Assembly (NCBI GenBank): GCA_017860375.1
Contig: JAGDMB010000181.1
Location: forward strand, 1 to 5,722
DNA: 5,722 nt
Origin: Bacteroidota bacterium
GTDB lineage: Bacteria > Bacteroidota > Bacteroidia > Bacteroidales > UBA10428
Direction: 5' to 3'
A program made the translations under genes and the position numbers. The first letter of the stretch is position 1. The number at the start of each line of letters is the position of its first letter. The notes under the pieces were generated by a model. That model saw only the letters and a program-made list of their open reading frames with translations. It was not told the origin of the DNA and searched no databases. Below are positions 1 to 5,722 of this stretch, piece after piece.

Positions 1-137
1 TTTTGCTTTCCCAGTCAAAAGCCGTGGAAGAAAAAAGCAACCGGGCACATCCCGATTTTATTGTTACGAAAGATACCTTAGCCCCCGCACTTTGTCGTCT
101 TTATCTCGAACAATTTATTGAGAATAAATTTTTGTAG
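1..137 (+). CDS. C-terminal fragment of an unidentified protein (5' end outside window)
   Basis: The frame starting at base 3 is open from the window edge to a TAG at 135-137 and gives 44 residues ending in EQFIENKFL. Its composition (mixed acidic, basic and hydrophobic residues, with a helix-like end LCRLYLEQFIE) looks like a real soluble protein terminus. The other two + frames stop at 79-81 and 119-121 and have less protein-like composition. I do not recognise the family from this short tail and give no function. The stop lies 38 bases before the start of the sensor kinase on the same strand, so the two genes could be co-transcribed. Confidence 0.5.
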   Translation, partial: LLSQSKAVEEKSNRAHPDFIVTKDTLAPALCRLYLEQFIENKFL

Positions 138-142
138 ATTTG
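135..142 (+). promoter_or_regulatory. Candidate Bacteroidota -7 element (TAGATTTG)
   Basis: TAGATTTG fits the Bacteroidota housekeeping -7 consensus TAnnTTTG exactly and overlaps the stop codon of the upstream gene. Transcription would start near 149, leaving a leader of about 26 bases before the kinase ATG at 176. The nearest TTG (118-120) is only 14 bases upstream, closer than the usual spacing of about 19 or more for the -33 element, so the match may be chance. Confidence 0.3.
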
Positions 143-175
143 GAAGGGTGAAGTTGTCTGTTATCGTCGCGGCTC

Positions 176-2578
176 ATGGTGGTAAAAAAAACTTCGGTAC
201 ACATAAAGATCGGACTTCTGATGATCCTTGCGGTCGTGCTTCTGGCAGCAGCAGGCTATCTGTCTTACCGGAGTCTTTCTTCCATCGTTTCGTCCATTCA
301 TGTCGATACAAAACCAGACCAGAGGCTGTTAAGAATACAGGAAATATCCACAGACCTTGAAAAAGCGGAAAACAGCGTTCGTTTTTATTCCGTTACAAAA
401 GATCCGGCAGATCTAAGACCGTATTACACCATAATTTACAACATAGACGGGAAAGTCGACCGGCTGCGGGATGAATGCATGCATGATTCTGTTTTGCTTC
501 AGCAGGTGGACACCATCAGCAGGCTGATCGAAGACAATATCATTACCTGGAACCGGTTGTTATACCTAAGCAACAATAACAATGTCAAGGAATACCTGAA
601 AAATTTATCCTACCAGCTCGATAGTGCATTGACCAGCGAAAAGAAGGAAGAGAAAGGGATACTGAAAAGGGTCTTCAGCCGGAGCAAAAAAAATATGCTG
701 AACGAGCAGGAACTTATGGATACCCTCAATTTTCTGCAAAAGCAGGACAGCATAACCAATGTTAGAATGAGGAGAAGAGAAACACAGTTGGCCGGCACTG
801 ACACTGAAATCAAGAAACAGTTTTACTTTCTGACCGCTAAAATGGAAAGTGAAATTGCCGGACTCATCCAGGAAAAAGCGGTTGCTGCCGATCAGCTGGC
901 AGGCAGGACCTATCGCTGGCTGGCCCTGTTTTCGGCCCTCGGCACATTGCTGGTCATTCTGGTATTGTTTATAATGGTTCGGTATGTACGAAAAACCCAG
1001 GCGTCTCAGGTTGCACTGGAGAACGCAAAAGATGAAGCAGAGAAACTGGCCCGGACGAAGGAAATGTTTATGGCCAACATGAGCCATGAGATCCGTACTC
1101 CTGTTACAGCCATTTCAGGATTCACTGAACAGTTATTGCACGAATCCTTTGATGAGAATACAGTCCGTACCCTTCGGATCATCAAATCGTCATCCGATCA
1201 TCTGGCGAGGATCATTGATGATATCCTGGACTTCTCCAAATTACAAAACGGCAAGGTAGTCCTTGAAAAGGTGCACTTCCAAATCCGCCAGGTGCTTGAA
1301 GACGTATACGCCATGTTTGAGAAACAGGCAGGTCAGAATAATACCCATCTGCACTATTCCCTGAATGATGATGTTCCTCCGGTTCTGCTGGGTGATCCCT
1401 ACCGTCTGAGACAGATCATGATCAACCTCGTGGGCAATTCCATTAAATTCACGAAAGGAGGCGATGTGCATTTTGCCGTGAGTTGCAGTAAAAAGAGCGC
1501 TGCAGAAGTCGAAGCTATTTTTGAATTCATTGATACCGGCATCGGAATTGACGAGAGCAAGCTGAGTGCTGTATTCGAGGATTTCACCCAGGGTGAAATG
1601 AGCACCACACGGAAATACGGGGGCACAGGATTGGGTTTATCCATCGTCAAAAGGCTTGTGGAGCTGCACAATGGGAGTATTGACTGTCAAAGCCGGAAAA
1701 ACCAGGGGACCCGGATTATCTGCCGTATCCCCTACCTTACCGGAGATGAAAAACAGATAAGGAGGGATGTGGAACCTCCCCTATCCATACCGGATGAGAT
1801 CAGGAAGTTAAAGATCCTTATCGTGGATGACGAAGTGTATAACCGGATGCTTTTTAAAACGATACTCGACCGGTGGAAGGTAAGCTTTCGTGAAGCGGCA
1901 AATGGAATAGAAGCGCTTGAACTTGTCAGGGCAGAGCGTTTTGATCTGCTGTTCATGGATGTAAGAATGCCGGGCATTGACGGACTAAAAGCGACAAAAT
2001 TCATACGCAAGGAACTCGGTATAAGCGGATCCCTTATGCCTGTGGTGGGAATTTCAGCCGCCTGCACGAACGAGGACAGGCTGAAATATGAAGAAGCAGG
2101 AATGAATGCTTTTCTTCCAAAACCCTTTACCGAAGCGATGCTTCTGACTACCATTCATTCCGCGATCCGGAAAGATGAATCAACGGTCGATGCAGTAAGC
2201 CATAGCGAAGAGAAAACTATACCCTCCAAAACAGAAAAGATCAACCTGCAGAATCTTTATCATATCTCGGGAGGAGATGAGCGGTTTGTCAGGCAGATGC
2301 TGGAAACTTTTATTGAAACAACCAGGAAAGGACTGACAGAAATGAATGATGCTGTCGAATCAGGGCAATGGGACAAAGCTTCAGGCCTTGCACACAAAAT
2401 ATCACCGCCCTGCCGGCACATAGGGGCGGAAGATCTGTATACCTTGCTGAAAAAGATCGAAGAGAACATCGGAAATCATGCAGATTCCGGGCCTGTAAAA
2501 ATCCTTGTCAATGAATCGGCAAAGGAATTTGAAACAATCCGTGAGCTGCTGAATGCCTGCATGGTAAAAATTAAATAA
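176..2578 (+). CDS. Membrane hybrid sensor histidine kinase with receiver and HPt domains
   Basis: This is an 800-residue inner-membrane sensor that should autophosphorylate and pass phosphate along an internal relay. TM1 is at about residues 12-31. A mostly helical extracytoplasmic domain covers 32-247, and TM2 is at about 248-268. A short coiled linker leads to the HisKA H-box MSHEIRTP with phospho-acceptor H304. The HATPase domain shows the N-box (N417-N421), the G1 box DTGIGI (453-458) and the G2 box GGTGLGL (482-488). The receiver has acidic pair D551/D552, phospho-acceptor D595 in MDVRMPG, S627 and K649. The C-terminal HPt domain has H740 in AHKISPPCRHIGA; the usual KGSS stretch after the histidine is replaced by a proline-containing one, which I recall as common in Bacteroidota. 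All catalytic residues are present. ATG 176 is the only ATG after the in-frame TGA at 149; a GGAAGG at 142-147 is too far upstream to act as a normal ribosome binding site. The ligand is unknown. Confidence 0.96.
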   Translation: MVVKKTSVHIKIGLLMILAVVLLAAAGYLSYRSLSSIVSSIHVDTKPDQRLLRIQEISTDLEKAENSVRFYSVTKDPADLRPYYTIIYNIDGKVDRLRDECMHDSVLLQQVDTISRLIEDNIITWNRLLYLSNNNNVKEYLKNLSYQLDSALTSEKKEEKGILKRVFSRSKKNMLNEQELMDTLNFLQKQDSITNVRMRRRETQLAGTDTEIKKQFYFLTAKMESEIAGLIQEKAVAADQLAGRTYRWLALFSALGTLLVILVLFIMVRYVRKTQASQVALENAKDEAEKLARTKEMFMANMSHEIRTPVTAISGFTEQLLHESFDENTVRTLRIIKSSSDHLARIIDDILDFSKLQNGKVVLEKVHFQIRQVLEDVYAMFEKQAGQNNTHLHYSLNDDVPPVLLGDPYRLRQIMINLVGNSIKFTKGGDVHFAVSCSKKSAAEVEAIFEFIDTGIGIDESKLSAVFEDFTQGEMSTTRKYGGTGLGLSIVKRLVELHNGSIDCQSRKNQGTRIICRIPYLTGDEKQIRRDVEPPLSIPDEIRKLKILIVDDEVYNRMLFKTILDRWKVSFREAANGIEALELVRAERFDLLFMDVRMPGIDGLKATKFIRKELGISGSLMPVVGISAACTNEDRLKYEEAGMNAFLPKPFTEAMLLTTIHSAIRKDESTVDAVSHSEEKTIPSKTEKINLQNLYHISGGDERFVRQMLETFIETTRKGLTEMNDAVESGQWDKASGLAHKISPPCRHIGAEDLYTLLKKIEENIGNHADSGPVKILVNESAKEFETIRELLNACMVKIK

Positions 2579-2589
2579 GCGAACGGTTC

Positions 2590-3948
2590 ATGGCTGAAAA
2601 GTCCTTTAAAATCTTTGTGGTGGAAGACAACGACTGGTATAACCGGTTGCTGGTTCATACCCTTTCCCTCAATCCCGATTATGAAATTAAGAGTTTCGTC
2701 AATGGCAGTGATTTCCTTACCTGCCTGCATGAATCACCCGATATTGTAACCCTTGATTACAGGCTGCCCGATATGACCGGACTTGAACTCCTTGAAAAGA
2801 TCCGGCAGGAAAGCAACGATATTCAGGTCATTCTGATATCCGAGCAGAAAGACATAAACACCGTGGTCAGTCTGTTAAAACAGGGAGCGTATGATTACAT
2901 CACCAAGTCGGAGGACATCAGGGACAAACTCCTTAATACGGTTCAGAACATCCGCAACGGTATCGGACTGAAGAGGGAACTCACCACCCTTCGACGTGAA
3001 ATTCAGAAGAAATACAGTTTCCGGCAGAGTATTCTGGGAGAAAGTGCAGCGATTAAAGCAATTTATGAATTAATCGACAAAGCACTGGGCACCAATATCA
3101 CCGTGTCCCTTTCAGGGGAGACAGGTACCGGAAAGGAACTGGTGGCAAAAGCCATTCATTATAATTCAAAGCGAAAAGACAAATCCTTTGTTGCCGTAAA
3201 TGTTGCCGCCATTCCTTCCGAACTGATCGAGAGTGAATTGTTCGGTCATGAAAAAGGTGCCTTCACCGGTGCCGCTTTTCGTCGTATCGGGCGGTTTGAA
3301 GAAGCCGATGGCGGCACCCTCTTCCTGGATGAGATCGGCGAAATGGAGCTGAATTTTCAGGCGAAAATGCTGCGGGCCATTCAGGAGAAGGAGATCGTGC
3401 GAATCGGCAGCAACAAACCGGTCAAAACCGACTGCCGGATAATTGTGGCGACCAACAAGAACCTGAAAGAAGAAGTAAAAAAAGGCAATTTCAGGGAAGA
3501 TTTGTACTACAGGTTGCTGGGCCTGCCTATCGAATTGCCCCCGCTGCGTGAACGTGACCATGATATCCTGATTCTTGCCCGTCATTTTGTAGCACAGTTT
3601 TGCGCTGAAAACGAGATGCCTCTAAAAAAAATTTCCCCGCAGGCACAAAAAAAGCTGATGCGCTATCCATTCCCTGGAAATGTGCGCGAACTGAAATCCG
3701 TGATTGATCTGGCGGTCACTTTATCCGTCAACAATGAAATAGAACCCGCCGACATCCTTCTCGATGCAGGCGATCCCCTTTCCGTAGTAACGCATGAAAA
3801 CCTGACGCTGCGGGAATATGACCTGAGAATCATCAAAGCTGTCCTGAAAAAAAACAACAACGACATCAGGCTTACAGCTGCTAAGCTGGACATCGGTATT
3901 TCCACCATTTACCGGATCCTTAAGGAAGAACGAGGCGGTGAACGGTAA
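2590..3948 (+). CDS. σ54-dependent response regulator (NtrC family: REC, AAA+, Fis-type HTH)
   Basis: This 452-residue enhancer-binding protein couples phosphorylation to open-complex formation by σ54 RNA polymerase. The receiver (about 5-120) has acidic residues E12/D13, phospho-acceptor D56 in TLDYRLPD, S84 and K106. The AAA+ domain (about 146-372) has Walker A GETGTGKE (176-183), an intact σ54-contacting GAFTGA loop (223-228), Walker B LFLDEIGE (244-251), an arginine-finger region (R302, R308) with LPPLRER (316-322), and a YPFPGNVREL sensor II motif (359-368) with F in place of the usual W. The C-terminal Fis-type HTH (about 405-447) has AAKLDIGISTIYRIL as its DNA-contacting part. The start is 11 bases after the kinase stop and the only nearby upstream in-frame codon of note is a TAA at 2572, so ATG 2590 is firm. 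There is no clear Shine-Dalgarno site. It is almost certainly co-transcribed with the kinase and its cognate partner. Target genes are not known from the sequence. Confidence 0.97.
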   Translation: MAEKSFKIFVVEDNDWYNRLLVHTLSLNPDYEIKSFVNGSDFLTCLHESPDIVTLDYRLPDMTGLELLEKIRQESNDIQVILISEQKDINTVVSLLKQGAYDYITKSEDIRDKLLNTVQNIRNGIGLKRELTTLRREIQKKYSFRQSILGESAAIKAIYELIDKALGTNITVSLSGETGTGKELVAKAIHYNSKRKDKSFVAVNVAAIPSELIESELFGHEKGAFTGAAFRRIGRFEEADGGTLFLDEIGEMELNFQAKMLRAIQEKEIVRIGSNKPVKTDCRIIVATNKNLKEEVKKGNFREDLYYRLLGLPIELPPLRERDHDILILARHFVAQFCAENEMPLKKISPQAQKKLMRYPFPGNVRELKSVIDLAVTLSVNNEIEPADILLDAGDPLSVVTHENLTLREYDLRIIKAVLKKNNNDIRLTAAKLDIGISTIYRILKEERGGER

Positions 3949-4004
3949 TCGGCAATTGGTATCGGAATTCTATGTTCGGTAATCCCTGATCGGTAATCGG
4001 CTCC
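3943..4004 (+). repeat. Degenerate 7-bp repeat, consensus CGGTAAT, overlapping the regulator stop codon
   Basis: Units begin at 3943, 3950, 3957 (6 bp), 3963, 3970, 3977, 3984, 3991 and 3998. Units at 3943, 3977 and 3991 are exact CGGTAAT; 3950 (CGGCAAT) and 3963 (CGGAATT) are close; 3957, 3970, 3984 and 3998 are diverged. The 7-bp phase is kept across the tract apart from one base lost in the third unit. The stop codon TAA (3946-3948) lies inside the first unit, so the array starts within the last codons of the regulator gene. The function is unknown; decayed slippage-generated repeat is the simplest reading. Confidence 0.6.
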
Positions 4005-4022
4005 ATTTTCCCTTTCATTTTT

Positions 4023-4037
4023 TTCCCATTGCGGGAA
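4023..4037 (+). terminator. Weak hairpin after the regulator gene, possible terminator
   Basis: TTCCC (4023-4027) and GGGAA (4033-4037) can form a 5-bp stem with a 5-base loop ATTGC. It is followed by a T-rich stretch TGATTTTCT. A second, mutually exclusive pairing (AATGATT 4036-4042 with AATCATT 4054-4060) overlaps it. The stem is short and the T-tract is broken, so termination here is only a possibility. No stronger terminator is visible between the regulator and the next gene. Confidence 0.25.
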
Positions 4038-4122
4038 TGATTTTCTCAAAATGAATCATTGTGGATTTGTGGTTATATCGTAATCGCCTGATTTTATATA
4101 CAATACAAATTTACTTCCTTCC

Positions 4123-4138
4123 CGGAGCACTTTTTGAA
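4123..4138 (+). promoter_or_regulatory. Partial σ54 (-24/-12) promoter match upstream of the coiled-coil gene
   Basis: CGGAGCAC followed by TTTTTGAA places GG (4124-4125) and GA (4136-4137) with the 12-base first-G to first-G spacing of the σ54 consensus TGGCAC-N5-TTGC. GG, the C at 4128 and TTG agree; the -12 C is replaced by A, and the T before GG and the CA after it do not match. Transcription would start near 4149, about 46 bases before ATG 4195. The preceding gene encodes a σ54 activator, which makes the match worth noting. No well-spaced TAnnTTTG promoter was seen in this gap. Confidence 0.25.
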
Positions 4139-4194
4139 ACAAGACATGCGAAACGTATAAACTCAATACATATTAATTAAAAAAAGAAATACAT

Positions 4195-5178
4195 ATGAAA
4201 AACGAAGAAACCAATGCGCAAAATCTCCAGGGTGCAAATGCACACAGCCGGAGCAATGAGGAACATGCACGAAAAGAAGGCATGGCAAAGGGTGCCGTTA
4301 CAGCAACCGTCATTGGCCTTATCCTTCTGGTAGCCGCCGGGATTATCATGTATTCCCTGTATAACCGTGAACATACAAAACAGCTGAGCCTGATGGAATT
4401 GCAGAAACAGGATTTTACCGGCCAGCTGACCGCACGCGATTCGGTCATCAATGAATGGGTGCTGACCTTTGAGCTGATTGAAAAAGATCTGGCAACGATC
4501 AAACAGAAGGAAAACCTGATCACCCTCGAAGCATCGGATGGTGAGTTTTCCAAAGACAAAAAGCAGCAGATCCTTGAAGACATTCGGTACATCAACACCC
4601 TTCTTGACCAAAACAAAAAGAAAATTGCAAGGCTGAGCGCCCAGCTGAAAAACTCCGGGATAGAAATCAAGAGCTTGCAGGATAAGATCGCCGGACTGGA
4701 AACATCGATGATGCAACGCGACACTGCAATTGCGGAACTGAAGACAGCACTGGTCAATAAGGATTTTGAAGTCGGACAGCTCAATACCCGGATGACCGAA
4801 CTTCAAATGACCATCGCTCAGCAGGATGATAAAATAATGGATCAGACCAGCGAGATGAACAAGGCTTTCCTGATTTACGGGACCTACAAGGAACTGAAAG
4901 AAAAAGGATTGATCTCAAAGGAAGGCGGATTCCTTGGTTTAGGCAGAAAAGAGGCATTGCTGGAAGATTTTGCCGATAGTTCATTTACGCAGATCGATGT
5001 TACCGAGACCAAGACCATTCCCGTGAATTCAAAAGATGCAAAGCTTATCACCGAGCATCCGACCGGTTCCTATGAACTGATCCGGGAAAATGATAAATCA
5101 ATTGCCTATATCGAGATCAAGGATCCGGAGGAATTCTGGAAGATATCGAAATATGCAGTGGTTGAAATCAATAAGTAA
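4195..5178 (+). CDS. Single-pass membrane protein with long periplasmic coiled coil and conserved-looking C-terminal domain
   Basis: This 327-residue protein has a polar, basic N-terminus (1-32), one hydrophobic segment at about 33-54 (AVTATVIGLILLVAAGIIMY), a long heptad-like helical region at about 60-222 rich in E, K, Q, L and I, and a compact C-terminal domain (223-327). Positive charges before the segment suggest an N-in, C-out topology, placing the coiled coil in the periplasm. The C-terminal part contains YGTYKELKEKGLISKEGGFLG (split here: YGTYKELKEKG 228-238, then LISKEGGFLG). I recall this block from Bacteroidota envelope proteins, some of which are automatically labelled Cbp1-like collagen-binding adhesins; that recollection is unverified and does not establish function. 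Homologues I recall carry a lipoprotein signal, whereas this one has a membrane anchor. ATG 4195 follows an A-rich leader (AAAAAAGAAAT) and an in-frame TAA lies at 4174, so the start is secure. It is a possible but unproven target of the upstream phosphorelay. Confidence 0.9.
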   Translation: MKNEETNAQNLQGANAHSRSNEEHARKEGMAKGAVTATVIGLILLVAAGIIMYSLYNREHTKQLSLMELQKQDFTGQLTARDSVINEWVLTFELIEKDLATIKQKENLITLEASDGEFSKDKKQQILEDIRYINTLLDQNKKKIARLSAQLKNSGIEIKSLQDKIAGLETSMMQRDTAIAELKTALVNKDFEVGQLNTRMTELQMTIAQQDDKIMDQTSEMNKAFLIYGTYKELKEKGLISKEGGFLGLGRKEALLEDFADSSFTQIDVTETKTIPVNSKDAKLITEHPTGSYELIRENDKSIAYIEIKDPEEFWKISKYAVVEINK

Positions 5179-5196
5179 ATCTGAACCTGCGCATAT

Positions 5197-5278
5197 TATC
5201 CATAGGATACTCCAGCCAACCATCAGTCTTAGAACCATAGGCGAAACCTATCCTGTCGGTTTCACAGGCTGCTTAAGC
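5197..5278 (+). repeat. Cluster of short inverted repeats downstream of the coiled-coil gene
   Basis: Four small pairings lie in 82 bases: TATCC/GGATA (5197-5201 with 5205-5209), ATAGG/CCTAT (5237-5241 with 5247-5251), CCTGT/ACAGG (5252-5256 with 5264-5268) and the 8-bp palindrome GCTTAAGC (5271-5278). GAAACC (5243-5248) can alternatively pair with GGTTTC (5258-5263), which would exclude the second and third stems. CCATAGG also occurs twice (5200-5206 and 5235-5241). This may be structured 3' UTR or a small RNA; no known riboswitch class is recognised. Confidence 0.4.
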
Positions 5279-5292
5279 ACGTTAATTTCGAG

Positions 5293-5324
5293 GACCCCTG
5301 CAGATCTTACCATCTGCGGGGGTC
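5293..5324 (+). terminator. Strong 13-bp hairpin, probable terminator of the coiled-coil gene
   Basis: GACCCCTGCAGAT (5293-5305) pairs along its whole length with ATCTGCGGGGGTC (5312-5324), with a single G·U pair (5299/5318) and a 6-base loop CTTACC. It is the most stable inverted repeat in the window. It lies 114 bases after the stop at 5178 and before the next promoter region. The downstream sequence GTTAATTACT lacks a proper T-run, so it is either a non-canonical terminator or an RNA-stabilising 3' end. An 8-bp direct repeat CGTTAATT (5280-5287 and 5324-5331) brackets it. Confidence 0.6.
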
Positions 5325-5332
5325 GTTAATTA

Positions 5333-5539
5333 CTGGAAAAGTCTTAATAATATATCCTGGCTTTTCTTCCTTTTCGAAATAATCCGGGAGCAGACTGAAA
5401 AAAAAAATTAACCTGATAACATTTCAAAAAAAAATGGATAATTTCGATTCCTCATTCATTATCTTTTATATTGCGAAGAAATAAGTAAGACTGATTTTTA
5501 ATCATACAAACCATTATTAACAATACTAAAAAGAATTCT
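5333..5539 (+). promoter_or_regulatory. AT-rich leader region of the lipoprotein gene
   Basis: No coding potential is seen here. It contains an A10 tract (5398-5407) and an A9 tract (5426-5434), TAATTTCG at 5439-5446 (one mismatch to the Bacteroidota -7 consensus TAnnTTTG, without a good -33 partner), a small hairpin TGATT/AATCA (5492-5496 with 5500-5504), and a purine-rich leader ending AAAAAGAATTCT before ATG 5540. The promoter of the lipoprotein gene must lie here if the 5293-5324 hairpin terminates, but I cannot place it with certainty. TCCGGGAGCAG at 5383-5393 resembles TCCCGGAGCAC at 4120-4130. Confidence 0.3.
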
Positions 5540-5722
5540 ATGAAAAAAACATTATGTACACTGGCAGTTGCGGCCTTATTGCTGGCCGCCTGCAACGGAA
5601 AAGCCAAAAAAGAAGCAGCGGCTGCTCTGGAAGCTGCAGAAATTCAAAAAATTGATTCTGTCACAATGGTCATGGAAAATCTCAAAGGCCAGATCGATTT
5701 TACGGTAGAAGAAGTTGATCAA
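5540..5722 (+). CDS. N-terminal part of a lipoprotein (3' end outside window)
   Basis: Sixty-one residues are visible and the frame is still open at the edge. The N-terminus MKKT, the hydrophobic stretch LAVAALLLAA and the lipobox LAAC, with C18 as the lipidated residue, form a typical signal peptidase II signal, so the mature protein starts at C18 and is anchored in the inner or outer membrane. The following residues NGKAKKE contain no clear surface-export acidic motif. From about residue 25 the sequence is Ala/Glu-rich and helical (AAALEAAEIQKIDSV), suggesting a helical or coiled region. ATG 5540 follows an A-rich leader with no strong Shine-Dalgarno site, as at 4195. The family cannot be named from this fragment. 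It sits 361 bases after the coiled-coil gene and is separated from it by a likely terminator, so it is probably a separate transcription unit. Confidence 0.85.
   Translation, partial: MKKTLCTLAVAALLLAACNGKAKKEAAAALEAAEIQKIDSVTMVMENLKGQIDFTVEEVDQ

Noticed and set aside
118..360. An 80-residue + frame overlapping the start of the kinase gene
   Set aside because: It overlaps the kinase in another frame, is rich in Arg/Ser/His as expected of an out-of-frame reading, and has no recognisable feature.
605..1087. Antisense open frame of 160 residues inside the kinase, and similar antisense frames at 1732-2154, 3166-3585 and 4173-4806
   Set aside because: They lie opposite well-supported coding regions, have Phe/Ser/Cys-rich shadow composition and no independent start signals.
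1838..1849. Shared YNR motif in the first helix of the kinase receiver (555-557) and the regulator receiver (17-19), considered as a sign of a common HPt docking face
   Set aside because: The motif is offset by one residue relative to the acidic pair, and each form is common in its own receiver family, so the similarity is probably coincidental.
4062..4069. TGGATTTG as a Bacteroidota -7 promoter element for the coiled-coil gene
   Set aside because: The conserved A is replaced by G and no TTG lies at a suitable distance upstream.
5090..5329. A 79-residue + frame spanning the end of the coiled-coil gene and the following gap
   Set aside because: It starts inside the real gene in another frame, is Arg/Ser/Ile-rich, and its end runs through the strong hairpin at 5293-5324.
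5280..5331. CGTTAATT direct repeats bracketing the hairpin, considered as target-site duplication of a tiny mobile element
   Set aside because: Only 36 bases lie between them, there are no terminal inverted repeats beyond the hairpin itself, and an AT-rich 8-mer repeat at this distance can arise by chance.

Overview
The window looks like a chromosomal piece of a Bacteroidota genome, probably a Bacteroidales or Marinilabiliales relative. This is inferred from the style of the hybrid histidine kinase, the Bacteroidota-like σ54 response regulator, translation starts with A-rich leaders instead of strong Shine-Dalgarno sites, and a short MKKT-type lipoprotein signal. GC content is moderate, and all genes read left to right on the + strand.

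Layout. Positions 1-137 hold the unidentified C-terminal end of an upstream gene. Positions 176-2578 encode an 800-residue membrane hybrid sensor kinase with the order TM, extracytoplasmic domain, TM, HisKA, HATPase, receiver, HPt. After 11 bases, positions 2590-3948 encode a 452-residue NtrC-type response regulator (receiver, σ54-interacting AAA+, Fis-type HTH). Together they supply every station of a His-Asp-His-Asp phosphorelay. Positions 3949-4194 are an intergenic region with a degenerate 7-bp repeat that begins on the regulator's stop codon, weak hairpins and a partial σ54-like promoter match. Positions 4195-5178 encode a 327-residue protein with one N-terminal membrane anchor, a long coiled coil and a C-terminal globular domain. 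Positions 5179-5539 are a non-coding gap with clustered short inverted repeats, a strong 13-bp hairpin (probable terminator) and an AT-rich leader. Positions 5540-5722 are the start of a lipoprotein gene cut by the window edge.

How the genes may work together. The kinase and regulator are almost certainly one operon and one signalling route, with output through σ54 RNA polymerase. The two envelope proteins downstream are candidate targets by position only. An imperfect shared motif (TCC[C/G]GGAGCA followed by TGAAA) lies upstream of both and gives a weak, testable link. No CRISPR array, tRNA, rRNA, transposase or integrase is visible. Most of the window is a well-formed but recognisable signalling locus. 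The less explained parts are the heptamer repeat, the shared upstream motif and the structured gap after the coiled-coil gene.
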